Below are positions 20,634 to 30,827 of a DNA stretch of 64,000 nt, piece after piece (the stretch's first letter is position 1; every line of letters starts with the position of its first letter). The stretch spans positions 48,797 through 112,796 of the forward strand of contig NZ_NHSF01000051.1 in NCBI RefSeq assembly GCF_016653295.1, in the 5' to 3' direction. The DNA comes from Halochromatium salexigens. GTDB taxonomy: Bacteria; Pseudomonadota; Gammaproteobacteria; Chromatiales; Chromatiaceae. The notes under the pieces are model-generated. The model was given only the letters and a program-made list of their open reading frames with translations. It searched no databases and was not told the origin of the DNA. Both the position numbers and the translations under genes were made by a program.

Positions 20634-22133
20634 ATGCATAAAAAGATTCGAGCCAGCGCCTTGGCGCTGGCTTGCGGTTCACTGGCGCCCGTCGCTCATG
20701 CCACCAATGGCTATATGTCGCACGGTTATTCGCCAGTAGCCAAGGGCATGGCAGGAGCGGGCGCGGTATCCATGCCACAAGATACATTGGCGATCGTGGC
20801 CAACCCGGCCGGTGTCAGCAAGATCGGCCGGCGCGCCGATGTCGGTTTAGCGTGGTTCAGCCCGCGCCGAAAGTATGAGGGGGTCACACCTTCGGACCCA
20901 TTCTGCGAAACCGGCTGCGAACAAGGCGCGTTCGGGCCAATCGGCAGCGGCGCGCGCGGCACCGGCAGCGTCACAAGTGAGAATAACGACTTTCTAATCC
21001 CGAACTTCGGCTACGCTCAGCCCCTTGACGACCGCAGCGCCATCGGTATCGCGATCTTCGCCAACGGTGGTATGAATACCGATTACCGCAGCAGCGATAC
21101 CTTCATGGGGGTTGGTACCTTCGGCGGTAACAACCGATTGGCAAACCCGCCGGCGTATCTACCACCTGACCTGCGCGCCGGCATGCAGATACCGGGTACG
21201 AGCGCACAGGGCGCAGGCAACGCCGGCGTCAACCTCGAGCAACTCGGTTTTTCGCTTGCCTACTCGCGCGAAGTGGCCGACGGATTCAGTCTCGGCGCTT
21301 CCTTTCTGCTCGGTTATCAGACCATCGAGGTCAAGGGCGTCGGTGCCTTTCAGGGCTTCACTCAGACCTTCACCCAAAGCATGCTCGCGAGCCAGACAAG
21401 GAGCGCTGTCTCGCCGTCCAACTTGAGCGATAACGGCAAGGATTCGTCCTGGGGTTACGGCTTCCAGGTCGGCGGTCTCTGGGAGGTCAACCCGATGCTC
21501 TCGCTCGGCGCCTCGTACCGGACCAAAATGTATATGGACAAATTCGACAAATATTCAGACCTGTTCGCCGAGGGCGGTGATTTTGACATTCCTGCGGTCG
21601 GCACTTTCGGCATCGCCTTCAAGCCGACTGATCAACTGGCGTTCGCCTTCGACGTTCAGCAGATCTGGTATAGCGACGTCCCCGCGATCGCCAATGACAA
21701 CCATCTCGCACTGCGCTGCGACCTCAACGCCGCCTTTGGCCAACCGAGCGCACCCGGCGCGACCTATGATGCGCGTTACTGTCTCGGTGGCTCCGAGGGT
21801 GCCGGTTTCGGCTGGGACGATATGACGGTGTTCAAATTCGGCGTCCAGTACACAATGAATGACAAGCTGCAGCTGCGCGCCGGATACAGCCACGCCGATA
21901 ACCCGATCGATGGCAGTCAGGTGGCATTCAACACCCTAGCCCCGGCGACACCGGAAAACCACTTCACGCTCGGCGCCAGTTACCTGCTCCAAGACAACTT
22001 CGAGCTGACCTTCTGGGGCATGTATGCGCCGGAGGGCAGCATCTCTGGGCCTGGGGAGTTCACCGGCAGCCAGGCCCCGGAAATCAAGATGCACCAGTAT
22101 GAGGTGGGCGTGAATTTCGCCTGGCTCTACTGA
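20634..22133 (+). CDS. OmpP1/FadL/TodX-family outer-membrane channel
   Basis: Members of this family are 14-stranded outer-membrane barrels that let hydrophobic molecules such as long-chain fatty acids or aromatics into the cell. The 499-aa product has a signal peptide of about 23 residues (cleavage after VAHA), then the family N-terminus TNGYMSHGYSPVAKGMAGAG with the plug region, and ends with the barrel signal NFAWLY. AGGAGG lies about 10 bases upstream of ATG. It is a single gene with its own operator-like repeat and terminator. The substrate cannot be told from sequence. Confidence 0.9.
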   Translation: MHKKIRASALALACGSLAPVAHATNGYMSHGYSPVAKGMAGAGAVSMPQDTLAIVANPAGVSKIGRRADVGLAWFSPRRKYEGVTPSDPFCETGCEQGAFGPIGSGARGTGSVTSENNDFLIPNFGYAQPLDDRSAIGIAIFANGGMNTDYRSSDTFMGVGTFGGNNRLANPPAYLPPDLRAGMQIPGTSAQGAGNAGVNLEQLGFSLAYSREVADGFSLGASFLLGYQTIEVKGVGAFQGFTQTFTQSMLASQTRSAVSPSNLSDNGKDSSWGYGFQVGGLWEVNPMLSLGASYRTKMYMDKFDKYSDLFAEGGDFDIPAVGTFGIAFKPTDQLAFAFDVQQIWYSDVPAIANDNHLALRCDLNAAFGQPSAPGATYDARYCLGGSEGAGFGWDDMTVFKFGVQYTMNDKLQLRAGYSHADNPIDGSQVAFNTLAPATPENHFTLGASYLLQDNFELTFWGMYAPEGSISGPGEFTGSQAPEIKMHQYEVGVNFAWLY

Positions 22134-22155
22134 CCGAATAAAAACCAAAGGAGGA

Positions 22156-22189
22156 GCAGCAAACCGCCAACAGGCAGTTTGCTGCATTT
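22156..22189 (+). terminator. Intrinsic terminator of the FadL-type gene
   Basis: GCAGCAAAC pairs with GTTTGCTGC, an inner GCC/GGC extends the stem around an AACA loop, and ATTTT follows. It begins 22 bases after the stop codon and also faces the convergent pth gene. Confidence 0.8.
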
Positions 22190-22208
22190 TCATCCGCAGA
22201 GCCCCTGC

Positions 22209-22793
22209 TCAGGGACGCGCGTGCAAGCGATTCATTACCCGCTGATACTCACCCGCCAAGAGTTCCGGAAGGCAGCCTTCAGCCTGATCGACAACCTCGA
22301 GAATTGCGTCCATATCAACGCGCGAGGGCCGACTCAGTACATAACCAATCACCTGCTCCTTGGCCCCAGGATGGCCGATCCCAATACGCAGCCGCCAAAA
22401 GTCGCGACTGCCGAGCGCGGCCATGCTGTCGCGTATCCCATTGTGACCACCATGACCACCGCCAAGCTTGAGCTTGACCGAGCCCACCGGGAGATCGAGT
22501 TCATCGTAGGCGATTAACACCGCCTCAGGCCTGATATCGAAATAGCGACAAACAGCCGCTAGCGCACGGCCGCTGTGATTCATGAACGTTGTCGGCTTCA
22601 GCAATCGCAGGTCGCCCCCGTCGCCACTGACGCGAGCCAGCAAACCCTGGAACTTGGCATCTGGCCGCAACTCCACGCCAGCACGCTCAACGATGCGATC
22701 GACCAGCCAATAGCCGGCATTGTGCCGCGTTCCGGCATACTGAGGGCCAGGATTACCGAGCCCCACAATCAACTGAATGCCTTGCTCCTCCAT
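22209..22793 (-). CDS. pth: Peptidyl-tRNA hydrolase
   Basis: Pth releases peptides from prematurely dissociated peptidyl-tRNA so that the tRNA can be reused. The 194-aa protein is full length, with VGLGNPGPQYAGTRHNAGYW carrying the catalytic histidine (H24), FMNHSG near residue 70 and GGGHGGHNGIRD near 110. It follows rplY after 77 bases in the common prs-rplY-pth order; ychF, often next, is absent because the FadL-type gene lies convergent. Confidence 0.98.
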   Translation of the reverse strand: MEEQGIQLIVGLGNPGPQYAGTRHNAGYWLVDRIVERAGVELRPDAKFQGLLARVSGDGGDLRLLKPTTFMNHSGRALAAVCRYFDIRPEAVLIAYDELDLPVGSVKLKLGGGHGGHNGIRDSMAALGSRDFWRLRIGIGHPGAKEQVIGYVLSRPSRVDMDAILEVVDQAEGCLPELLAGEYQRVMNRLHARP

Positions 22794-22870
22794 CGCGCTA
22801 ACAGGCCGATGACCGCCCAGTGCAATCGCTCATCGTCCGCCTCCCTGAATCCTGATCAATTGATTGCTGA

Positions 22871-23509
22871 TCAATCCGAGCCAGGCCCGCTACCAGGCGC
22901 GGCTTCGCCCTCGGCGCTATCATCAGCGTCCGCGCTCTCCGACTGCGGCGCGAAGATCATGACCACCGGGGTCTCGGGATCAAGCGAGTGGGTCAGCTCT
23001 ACCTCTGGCGGGAGATTGAGTTCCGAGACATGAATGACATCGCCGAGCGTCATCTCGGCCATATCGACGCTGAGATACTCAGGCAGATTGCCCGGCAAGC
23101 AGCTGATCTCAATCTCGGTAATGTTGTGCGAGATAGTGCCGCCCATCTTCAAACCGGGGCAACCCTCTTCGTTGACGAAGTGGATCGGAACAGTCAAACG
23201 CAGCTTTTCATCACGGCTCACGCGCAGGAAATCCACATGCAACAAGAAAGGCTTGGCCGGATGCCGTTGCAGATCCTTGAGCACGACCTTGGTGGTTTTA
23301 TTGCCCAGTTTCAGATCAAGCAAGCTCGAATAGAAGGCTTCATAGTCGAGCTGACGCTCGAGCTCGCTATGAGGCACGGCAATCATCGCCGGCTCGTCGT
23401 TACCACCATAGACGATGCCCGGCACCAGCCCGGTACGACGCAGGCGGCGGCTCGCACCCTTCCCCGTGTCGCTTCTCGGCTGGGCCGCGACTTCAAATAC
23501 ATCACTCAT
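22871..23509 (-). CDS. rplY: 50S ribosomal protein L25 (general stress protein Ctc form)
   Basis: L25 binds 5S rRNA in the central protuberance. At 212 aa this is the long two-domain form: an N-terminal L25 domain (DTGKGASRRLRRTGLVPGIVYGG) and a C-terminal TL5-type beta domain (LSVDMAEMTLGDVIHVSELNLP), ending in an acidic and glycine-rich tail. E. coli has only the short form. It lies between prs and pth on the minus strand. Confidence 0.97.
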   Translation of the reverse strand: MSDVFEVAAQPRSDTGKGASRRLRRTGLVPGIVYGGNDEPAMIAVPHSELERQLDYEAFYSSLLDLKLGNKTTKVVLKDLQRHPAKPFLLHVDFLRVSRDEKLRLTVPIHFVNEEGCPGLKMGGTISHNITEIEISCLPGNLPEYLSVDMAEMTLGDVIHVSELNLPPEVELTHSLDPETPVVMIFAPQSESADADDSAEGEAAPGSGPGSD

Positions 23510-23536
23510 GACAGAGTCTCCAGATTAGATAACGAC

Positions 23537-23568
23537 AAAACGCCGACATCCGCGACCAGATGCCGGCG
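23537..23568 (-). terminator. Terminator-like hairpin after prs
   Basis: On the minus strand CGCCGGCATC pairs with GATGTCGGCG through one mismatch, across an 8-base loop, and TTTTG follows. It lies in the 96-base prs-rplY gap and may partly separate expression of the two genes. Confidence 0.6.
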
Positions 23569-23605
23569 CCAGTCAGGACATGCGCGCAATGCGCATTCGC
23601 CTTGG

Positions 23606-24559
23606 TCAGTCGACGAAGAGCGAGCTGACCGATTCTTCGTTCGATACTCGGCGCATGGTCTCGGCGAGGAGTTCGCCGATCCCGAGCTGCCGGATCTTCG
23701 GGCACTCGCGCGCATCGGGGCGCAAGGGGATCGTGTTGGTGACGACCAGCTCATCAAGGGACGAGGCCGAGATATTATCCACCGCCGGCCCCGAGAGCAC
23801 CGGATGAGTGCAGTAGGCTTGCACCCGTGATGCGCCCTGTTCCTTCAGCGCCGCGGCAGCCTGACAGAGCGTGCCCGCGGTATCGACTAGGTCGTCGACG
23901 AGCACGCAGGAGCGCCCACGGACATCACCGATGATGTTCATCACCTTCGCCTCATTCGCACGCGGACGCCGCTTGTCGATGATAGCCAAATCGGCATCAT
24001 CAAGCCGCTTCGCTAGAGCGCGCGCGCGCACAACGCCCCCGACATCCGGTGAGACCACCATCAGCTTCTCGTGCTTCTGTCGCCAGATATCGCCAAGCAG
24101 GATCGGCGAGGCGTAGACATTGTCGACCGGAATGTCGAAAAAACCTTGGATTTGATCGGCATGAAGGTCGACCGTTAATACACGGTCGGCGCCCGCCGAG
24201 CCGATCATTTTAGCGACCAAGCGCGCGGTGATGGGCACCCGGGCTGAGCGCGGGCGCCGGTCTTGACGGGCATAACCGAAGTACGGGATCACCGCAGTGA
24301 CGCGCTTTGCCGATGCCCAGCGCAGGGCATCGATCATCACCATCAATTCGAGCAGGTTGTCGTTAGTAGGCGCGCAGGTTGGCTGGACGATGAAGACATC
24401 GCGGCCGCGCACATTTTCCTGGATCTCGGTCATGACCTCGCCGTCGCTGAACTGGCCGACGACGGCCTTGCCCAGCGGCAAACCCAGGTGCGCAACAATC
24501 TCACTGGCGAGCGCGGGATTCGCATTCCCCGAGAACACCATCAAGGTGCTGGCCTGCAC
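23606..24559 (-). CDS. prs: Ribose-phosphate pyrophosphokinase
   Basis: Prs makes PRPP from ribose 5-phosphate and ATP, feeding purine, pyrimidine, histidine and NAD synthesis. From GTG 24559 ([18 protein letters not shown]) the product is 317 aa, the family size, with AAAGGA 6 bases upstream. An ATG at 24598 keeps the frame but lies just 19 bases from the tRNA-Gln gene and adds atypical residues. Motifs visible are [15 protein letters not shown] (ATP loop), the [15 protein letters not shown] flexible-loop region and the PRPP-binding [13 protein letters not shown]. It follows ispE and tRNA-Gln, a classic gammaproteobacterial order. Confidence 0.96.
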   Translation of the reverse strand: MQASTLMVFSGNANPALASEIVAHLGLPLGKAVVGQFSDGEVMTEIQENVRGRDVFIVQPTCAPTNDNLLELMVMIDALRWASAKRVTAVIPYFGYARQDRRPRSARVPITARLVAKMIGSAGADRVLTVDLHADQIQGFFDIPVDNVYASPILLGDIWRQKHEKLMVVSPDVGGVVRARALAKRLDDADLAIIDKRRPRANEAKVMNIIGDVRGRSCVLVDDLVDTAGTLCQAAAALKEQGASRVQAYCTHPVLSGPAVDNISASSLDELVVTNTIPLRPDARECPKIRQLGIGELLAETMRRVSNEESVSSLFVD

Positions 24560-24616
24560 GGATTGTCCTTTTGTCTCAAGGGGCACCGTTATGGCCACTC
24601 TTGGTCTGGTAAAGTG

Positions 24617-24691
24617 TGGCTGGGGCGCCAGGATTCGAACCTGGGAATGCTGGGATCAAAACCCAGTGCCTTACCGCTTGGCGACGCCCCA
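24617..24691 (-). tRNA. trnQ: tRNA-Gln (TTG)
   Basis: A 75-nt cloverleaf with acceptor TGGGGCG/CGCCCCA, discriminator G and encoded CCA. The anticodon loop TTTTGAT gives TTG, and the T loop is GGTTCGAATCC. It lies between ispE and prs, where many gammaproteobacteria have a tRNA-Gln. Confidence 0.97.
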
Positions 24692-24706
24692 ATCGATTGA
24701 TCCAGC

Positions 24707-25600
24707 TCAGCCGGTTGGCCCTGATCCCTCGCCGTAAAGCGAGGCAAACAGCGGCGACCTGTTCCGCCCGCGAGCGACGAACGCCGGAATCTCCGGCGCC
24801 ACCTCGCTGAGCAACTGCTCGGCCGCCGCTCGATCCGGCAGAGCCGCAAAGAGACAGGCTCCGGTTCCAGTGAGCTTGGCTTCCGCGCGCTCGGCAAGCC
24901 AACGGTAGGCATTGGCCACCACAGGATAGTTCGCGAGCACCGTGGCAAGACAATCATTGTTAGCATTGCCGCGCAGAAAGTCGCCTAGTGTGATCGGCGC
25001 CGAATCTCTTGTCAATCCCGGATCGCCAAAGACCGCCGCAGTCGAGACCTGACACGGCGGTATGAGCACGAGATACCAAGGCATTGGCAGCTCAACCGGG
25101 ACCAGACTTTCGCCAACACCCTCACCCCAGGCTGCATCCCCGCGCACAAATACCGGCACATCGGCGCCAAGCCGCAGCCCGATCTCCGCGAGCCGCTCGG
25201 TGGCAAGCGCGGTTCCCCAAAGCCGGTTCAGGGCATGCAGCGTCGTGGCCGCGTCCGAACTGCCACCGCCGAGTCCACCACCCATCGGCAAGTGCTTCTC
25301 GAGGCGGATGTCCACTCCCGCGTCACAGCCGGTTTCTTCTTGGAGCGCGCGCGCCGCGCGCACGACTAAATCCTGCTCGGGCGGGATCTCGGGCGGCCCA
25401 CCAAGACGTTCGATGCCCCCATCCGCACGCGGCTCGAAGAACAACCGATCGCACTGGTCGACAAACTGAAAAACGGTCTGTAATCGATGATAGCCATCGG
25501 GCCTGCGCCCGAGTACACGCAGCATTAGATTGAGCTTCGCGGGCGCCAGCCAGGCGCCATCCGACGCGGGTTGCGGAATTCCCATCGGCGCCGGCGCCAT
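24707..25600 (-). CDS. ispE: 4-diphosphocytidyl-2-C-methyl-D-erythritol kinase
   Basis: IspE phosphorylates CDP-methylerythritol, the fourth step of the non-mevalonate isoprenoid route. The 297-aa product has the N-terminal APAKLNLMLRVLGRRPDGYH signature and the GHMP-kinase ATP loop PMGGGLGGGSSDAATTLHALN near residues 105-125, with the third motif LTGTGACLFAALPD near the end. Its start codon overlaps the stop of the upstream TPR gene by one base (TAATG). In relatives lolB normally precedes ispE; here it is not present at this place. Confidence 0.97.
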   Translation of the reverse strand: MAPAPMGIPQPASDGAWLAPAKLNLMLRVLGRRPDGYHRLQTVFQFVDQCDRLFFEPRADGGIERLGGPPEIPPEQDLVVRAARALQEETGCDAGVDIRLEKHLPMGGGLGGGSSDAATTLHALNRLWGTALATERLAEIGLRLGADVPVFVRGDAAWGEGVGESLVPVELPMPWYLVLIPPCQVSTAAVFGDPGLTRDSAPITLGDFLRGNANNDCLATVLANYPVVANAYRWLAERAEAKLTGTGACLFAALPDRAAAEQLLSEVAPEIPAFVARGRNRSPLFASLYGEGSGPTG

Positions 25601-27360
25601 TAGTGATCGGTGTGCGAGAAGCGGAAGCGACTCAGCACCCTTAACAGATACTCATGCTCCGGCGCCTCGTCGAGCGCGTGCCCCCACACCTCCCGCGCCT
25701 CATCTTTGCGCCCCAGGGACCAGAGTACCTCGCCAAGATGGGCCGCGATCTCGGCATCGAAGCCTTGCTCGAGCGCTTTGCGCAGATAATCCTCGGCGTC
25801 TTCCGCCTGGCCCTTGCGGTAGAGCACCCAGCCCATGCTGTCCAGAATGGCGGGATCATCGGGGCGCAATTGCAGCGCGCGCTCGATGAAGGCCTGGGCG
25901 GCATCGAGGCGATCCGTGCGATCTGCCAAAGTGTAGCCGAGGGCATTGAGTGCGTCGACGTGATCGGGGTGATCAACCAGGATGCGCCGCAGATCGCGTT
26001 CAAGCATCCCAACCTTGTCCATACCAACGGCCAGCATCGCGCGGGCATAAAGCAGATCCACATGAGCCGGCTGCTCCGCGAGGGCCCTGTCGTAAACATC
26101 GAGAGCTTGCTGGTCGAGCCCCTGCGCGCGTAACAACTCACCCTCAATCAGATAGAAGGTCACGTCTTGGCCGGGAGACTGATCGCGCAGTTGCTGAAGC
26201 AGCTCGCGCGCGCGCGCTATCTCGCCTGCTTTCGCATACAGGCTAGCGATCCGCACCTGCGCACTGGTCCGGTTCTGCCCGCGCACCTGCTCATACAGCG
26301 CCAATGCCGCGTCGCTGTTGCCCGATTGCTCCTCGACCTGGCCGAGCAAGAAGGCGACATCATTCGGACGCTCCTCAAGGCGTTGCAGCGCTTCGAGAAA
26401 GCGTCGCGCCTTATCGAGGTCGCCAATCTCAAGGGCTAAAACAGCCGCGGCCATCAAGACATCCGGACGCTCCGGGTCACGCTTGAGCAGCTCATCGAAG
26501 ACCGCCAATGCCTGCTCTGGCTCCTCGGCATCCATGTGCAACTGCGCCTTCATCAGCTTGAGTTCAGGATCGGCAGGCGCCTCGCCGAGGTAGCGATCAA
26601 GCATCGCGTGCGCCTGTTCGATCTGCTCGCGCCTGACCAATAGGCGCACCAGAAACAATTGCGGATCGCTCCAGCCTGGACGCAGCTTTGCAGCGCGCTC
26701 AGCAAGCTGTATCGCGACCTCATCCTGATTGGCGGCGGCAGCCAAGGTCGCGAGCGCAAACTGTGCGTCGGCATCCTCCTGCGCGTCGAGCGCATCGACC
26801 AACCTCCGCATCACCCTGAGGCGATCCGCCGGATCGGGGAGCCGGCCGAGGATTTGCGCGGCCTGAAGGTAGCCCTGACCCGGAACCCCAGCGAGCTCGA
26901 TCACCCGCTCCAGCGAGGCCAAGGCCCACTCCTGATCACCCGCCTCCAACGCCAGAAAGGCCGCGAGTTGATGGGCCTGGGGAGCATCGGGTTCCAGGTC
27001 GGTCCAGAGGTCGAGTGCCTGTCGCGCCGCCGCCGAGCGTTTGGCGTTTAACGCCGAACGCACGGCGCGCTCGGCTAGGCTCGGCTCACGCGCTAGCTCG
27101 GCGGCGCGCAGAAAATGCTCGAAGGCCGCGTCGTAATCGCCGCGCTGAAGCGCGACCTCCGCCACCAGCGCGGCATAGATGAGTTCGGGACTCAGCGTAG
27201 TCGGTGATTGCGCAACGGCGGGCGCGGGTGCGGATGAGCCAGGCGCCGCAGTCGACTCGGTTGGAGTCGCATGGGATGGCGGCTGATCAGCATTGCTCGC
27301 GAAGGCGATCAACACGAGCATCGGGACTAAAAGAAATGGGGCGAGAGTTCGGTTGCGCAT
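25600..27360 (-). CDS. Secreted tetratricopeptide-repeat protein
   Basis: A 586-aa protein with an N-terminal signal sequence (hydrophobic LAPFLLVPMLVLIAFAS at residues 6-22), a proline/alanine/threonine-rich linker to about residue 55, and then TPR units to the end. Clear repeats include the C-terminal pair PDHVDALNALGYTLADRT and PDDPAILDSMGWVLYRKG. TPRs are protein-binding scaffolds; no catalytic motif was seen. Proteins of this kind are often encoded next to hemA, lolB and ispE in gammaproteobacteria, and a role in envelope biogenesis is only a guess. The gene is translationally coupled to ispE and divergent from hemA. Confidence 0.85.
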   Translation of the reverse strand: MRNRTLAPFLLVPMLVLIAFASNADQPPSHATPTESTAAPGSSAPAPAVAQSPTTLSPELIYAALVAEVALQRGDYDAAFEHFLRAAELAREPSLAERAVRSALNAKRSAAARQALDLWTDLEPDAPQAHQLAAFLALEAGDQEWALASLERVIELAGVPGQGYLQAAQILGRLPDPADRLRVMRRLVDALDAQEDADAQFALATLAAAANQDEVAIQLAERAAKLRPGWSDPQLFLVRLLVRREQIEQAHAMLDRYLGEAPADPELKLMKAQLHMDAEEPEQALAVFDELLKRDPERPDVLMAAAVLALEIGDLDKARRFLEALQRLEERPNDVAFLLGQVEEQSGNSDAALALYEQVRGQNRTSAQVRIASLYAKAGEIARARELLQQLRDQSPGQDVTFYLIEGELLRAQGLDQQALDVYDRALAEQPAHVDLLYARAMLAVGMDKVGMLERDLRRILVDHPDHVDALNALGYTLADRTDRLDAAQAFIERALQLRPDDPAILDSMGWVLYRKGQAEDAEDYLRKALEQGFDAEIAAHLGEVLWSLGRKDEAREVWGHALDEAPEHEYLLRVLSRFRFSHTDH

Positions 27361-27534
27361 AGATCAAGGGGCAGGCAGATGGTTGACCGCGATCAGCCGG
27401 TTAAGTGCTTCGATCGCAGTATACTCATGCAGTTCCTATCGCGGAAAGCAACCACTCGCGGCCCCGAAGCACCGTCCTTGCCGTTGTGCGGGCCGGAGAG
27501 CATCGCAGACAACCGGCTAGCCCTTCATTCCGCC

Positions 27535-28809
27535 ATGCCACTGATCGTACTCGGACTCAACCACAAGACAGCCCCTGTCGACATCCGTGAACGTTTGACC
27601 TTCGGGCCGGACGTCATTGTCGCCGCACTGCGGACGCTGCTCGAACAAAGCCCAGCAGACGAGGCGATCATCGTCTCGACCTGCAATCGCACCGAGATCT
27701 ATTGCGCCTCGGAGAGCCGCGATATCGAGGTGCCGGTGCGCGACTGGCTCGGCCAATTCCATGGCATCGAGCCGCAGCTGTTCGCCCAGCATCTCTATAT
27801 GCATAAGGATCGTGACGCCGTGACTCATCTCTTCAAGGTCGCCTGCGGGCTGGATTCGATGGTCCTCGGCGAGCCGCAGATTCTTGGGCAGGTCAAGGCC
27901 GCTTTCAAGACCGCCTGCGAGGGTGGCAGCAGCGGCCGGCTCCTGGGACGGCTATTCCAATGCACTTTCGCAGTCGCGAAGCAGGTGCGCACCGACACCG
28001 CCATCGGCAGCAGTCCAGTCTCGGTGGCCTTTGCCGCGGTCAGCCTGGCACGCCAGATCTTTAGCGATCTCTCCAAGCAGACCGCCCTGCTGGTCGGTGC
28101 CGGCGAGACGGTCGAACTCGCCGCCCGGCATCTGCATCAACACGGCATCGGGCGCATCATCGTCGCCAACCGCACCGTCGATCGTGCACACCGGCTAGCG
28201 GTCCAATTCGACGGCTACGCCATCGCCCTGACCGAGCTGGCGAGCCATCTGCCCGAGGCCGACATCGTCGTCTCCTCGACCGCTAGCCCGCTGCCGGTGC
28301 TCGGCAAGGGCACAGTGGAGCGCGCGCTCAAGCAGCGTCGGCATCGGCCCATGTTCATGGTTGACATCGCGGTACCGCGCGATATCGAACCCGAGGTCGG
28401 GCAGCTGCGCGATGTCTATCTCTACACCGTCGACGATCTGCAAGGCGTGGTCGACGAGGGCATGCGCTCGCGCAACCATGCCGCCGAGCAGGCTGTCGAG
28501 ATCATCGACCTGCATACCACCGAGTTCATGGCTTGGGTGCGCTCGCTGGATGCCGTCTCCCTGATCCAGGATTACCGTGCCCGCGCCGAATGCGTGCGCG
28601 ACGAGGCCGTCTCGCGCGCCGCGCGACAACTCGCCGCCGGCAAGCCCGCCAACGAGGTGATGCACCATCTGGCCCACGTACTAACCAATAAGCTCCTGCA
28701 TGAGCCCAGCGTGCGGTTACGACAGGCCGGTCGCGAGGGGCAATCGGAGCTGCTTGACGCCGCCAATGAGCTGTTCCAGCTCTCCCAGGGTCAAGACACC
28801 GGCAACTGA
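27535..28809 (+). CDS. hemA: Glutamyl-tRNA reductase
   Basis: HemA reduces glutamyl-tRNA to glutamate-1-semialdehyde, the committed step of tetrapyrrole (haem, and where present chlorophyll) synthesis. From ATG 27535 ([21 protein letters not shown]) the product is 424 aa; the open frame upstream does not resemble HemA. The catalytic cysteine lies in [11 protein letters not shown] (C50), and the NADPH-binding domain has [16 protein letters not shown]. No clear Shine-Dalgarno precedes this ATG. It is coupled to prfA by a TGATGA overlap. Divergent from the TPR gene. Confidence 0.97.
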   Translation: MPLIVLGLNHKTAPVDIRERLTFGPDVIVAALRTLLEQSPADEAIIVSTCNRTEIYCASESRDIEVPVRDWLGQFHGIEPQLFAQHLYMHKDRDAVTHLFKVACGLDSMVLGEPQILGQVKAAFKTACEGGSSGRLLGRLFQCTFAVAKQVRTDTAIGSSPVSVAFAAVSLARQIFSDLSKQTALLVGAGETVELAARHLHQHGIGRIIVANRTVDRAHRLAVQFDGYAIALTELASHLPEADIVVSSTASPLPVLGKGTVERALKQRRHRPMFMVDIAVPRDIEPEVGQLRDVYLYTVDDLQGVVDEGMRSRNHAAEQAVEIIDLHTTEFMAWVRSLDAVSLIQDYRARAECVRDEAVSRAARQLAAGKPANEVMHHLAHVLTNKLLHEPSVRLRQAGREGQSELLDAANELFQLSQGQDTGN

Positions 28810-29888
28810 TGAACCCATCCATTCGGGGCAAGCTCGATCGGCTCGCCGAGCGCTTTGCCGAGATCACCGCCCTGCTAGCCGAGCCCGAGGTGCAGTCGGA
28901 TCAAAACCAGTTCCGCGACCTCGGGCGCGAATACGCGCAGCTCGAGCCGCTGATCGATTGCTGGCAGCGCTATCTGGATCTCGAGGCCGAGAGCGCCTCG
29001 GCCCGCGCGATGCTCGCCGACAAGGAGATGGCCGCGCTCGCGCGCGAGGAACTCGACGCCGCCGAGCAGCAACGCGAACAGCTCGAGCCCGAACTCAACC
29101 GACTGCTGATCCCGCCGGACCCCAATGATCATCGCAATATCTACCTCGAAGTCCGGGCCGGCACCGGGGGCGCCGAGGCGGCCCTCTTCGCCGGCGATCT
29201 GCTGCGCATGTATCTGCGCTATGGGGAGCTACAAGGCTGGCGCCACGAGATCATCAACGCCAGCGACGGCGAGATGGGCGGCTATAAAGAGGTGGCGGTC
29301 CGCATCAGCGGCAGTAGCGTCTATTCTCGGCTCAAATTCGAGTCCGGCGCCCACCGCGTGCAGCGCGTCCCTGAGACCGAATCCCAGGGACGCATCCATA
29401 CCTCGGCCTGTACCGTCGCGATCCTGCCCGAGGTCGATGCAGTCGACGAGATCAGCGTCGACCCCAATGATCTGCGGGTCGACACCTATCGCGCCTCCGG
29501 CGCCGGTGGTCAGCACGTCAACAAGACCGATTCCGCGGTCCGCCTGACCCATCTGCCAAGCGGCATCGTCGTTGAATGCCAGGACGAGCGCTCGCAGCAC
29601 AAGAACCGCGCCAAAGCGATCGCGCTGCTGCAGGCCAAGCTACTCTCGGCCGCGCAGGACGAACAGACCGCCGAGCAGAGCGCCTCGCGCCGGCTGCAGG
29701 TCGGCAGCGGTGATCGCTCCGAGCGAATCCGCACCTACAACTTTCCGCAGAACCGCCTCACCGACCACCGCATCAACCTGACCCTCTACAAGCTCGATGA
29801 GGTGATGATGGGCCATCTCGATCAGGTCGTCGAGCCGCTACGGCAGGAACATCAGGCCGACCTGCTCGCCGAACTGACGACCGCCTGA
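28809..29888 (+). CDS. prfA: Peptide chain release factor 1
   Basis: RF1 reads UAA and UAG stop codons and triggers peptide release. The 359-aa protein has the GGQ hydrolysis motif at residues 233-235 inside [15 protein letters not shown], matching the E. coli numbering. Its ATG overlaps the hemA stop. The hemA-prfA-prmC order is standard and functionally linked: prmC methylates the GGQ glutamine. RF1 is also the factor that would act on the amber codon seen in hicA in this window. Confidence 0.98.
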   Translation: MNPSIRGKLDRLAERFAEITALLAEPEVQSDQNQFRDLGREYAQLEPLIDCWQRYLDLEAESASARAMLADKEMAALAREELDAAEQQREQLEPELNRLLIPPDPNDHRNIYLEVRAGTGGAEAALFAGDLLRMYLRYGELQGWRHEIINASDGEMGGYKEVAVRISGSSVYSRLKFESGAHRVQRVPETESQGRIHTSACTVAILPEVDAVDEISVDPNDLRVDTYRASGAGGQHVNKTDSAVRLTHLPSGIVVECQDERSQHKNRAKAIALLQAKLLSAAQDEQTAEQSASRRLQVGSGDRSERIRTYNFPQNRLTDHRINLTLYKLDEVMMGHLDQVVEPLRQEHQADLLAELTTA

Positions 29889-29905
29889 GCGGCGCATCCG
29901 CCCCC

Positions 29906-30814
29906 GTGAGCGCCGCAGCGGACGACGGTATTGGCGAACTGCGGCGCGCGGCCAGCCAGCGCCTGGCGGCAGCCGGCTATGCCAGCGCCGCACTCGAGGC
30001 CGACCTGTTGTTGAGTCTCGCCACGGGACTCGAGCGCGGGCAGCTCTTCGCTTGGCCCGAACGAGCGGTCGACGCTGCCCAGCGGCAGCGGTTCGAACAA
30101 CTGCTGACACGGCGCGTCGCCGGCGAGCCAATCGCCTACCTGCTGCAACAGCGCGCGTTCTGGAGTCTCGAGCTTCGTGTCAGCCGCGCCACTCTGATCC
30201 CGCGGCCGGAGACCGAGACCCTGGTGGAGCTGGCCCTGCGAGCCCTGCCGGCGGACCAAGCACTGCGCGTCGCCGACCTCGGCACCGGCAGCGGTGCCAT
30301 CGCCGCCGCGCTCGCGCATGAGCGCCCCCGTTGGTCTCTGATCGGCCTCGAGCGCGACCCCGATGCACTCGCCATCGCGGCCCTGAACGCGGCGCGGCTT
30401 CAGCTCGACAACCTCAGTCTGATGCGCGGCCACTGGTCGAGCGCACTGGGCCGCGCCTCCTTGGATGCGCTCATCGCCAATCCACCCTATGTGCGTGCCG
30501 ATGATCCGCATCTCGGCCAGGGCGATCTGCGCTTCGAGCCCCGGGCCGCGCTCGTCGCCGGGGCCGATGGTCTGCTCGCCATTCGCGCGCTCATCGCCGA
30601 TGCGCCCCGCTGCCTGAAACCCGGCGGACTGCTCGCGATCGAGCACGGCTGGGATCAGGGCGCGGACGTGCGCGCGCTCATGCAGCAGCAGGGGCTTGAG
30701 GCGATTGAAACCTGGCGCGACCTTGCCGGTCAGGAACGGGTGACACAGGCGATCCTCAGCCCTCGCCTGAACGCGCGCCCGCACGAAAACCTTGATCAGC
30801 GTCCGCTCGATTGA
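29906..30814 (+). CDS. prmC: Release factor glutamine N5-methyltransferase
   Basis: PrmC methylates the glutamine of the GGQ motif in release factors using S-adenosylmethionine. The 302-aa product has an N-terminal helical domain, the SAM motif VADLGTGSGAIAAALA and the catalytic NPPY at residues 192-195. The start is GTG at 29906, 17 bases after prfA. It closes the hemA-prfA-prmC group; the next gene begins 13 bases later and may be in the same transcript. Confidence 0.97.
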   Translation: MSAAADDGIGELRRAASQRLAAAGYASAALEADLLLSLATGLERGQLFAWPERAVDAAQRQRFEQLLTRRVAGEPIAYLLQQRAFWSLELRVSRATLIPRPETETLVELALRALPADQALRVADLGTGSGAIAAALAHERPRWSLIGLERDPDALAIAALNAARLQLDNLSLMRGHWSSALGRASLDALIANPPYVRADDPHLGQGDLRFEPRAALVAGADGLLAIRALIADAPRCLKPGGLLAIEHGWDQGADVRALMQQQGLEAIETWRDLAGQERVTQAILSPRLNARPHENLDQRPLD

Positions 30815-30827
30815 GCATACTTCGCCT

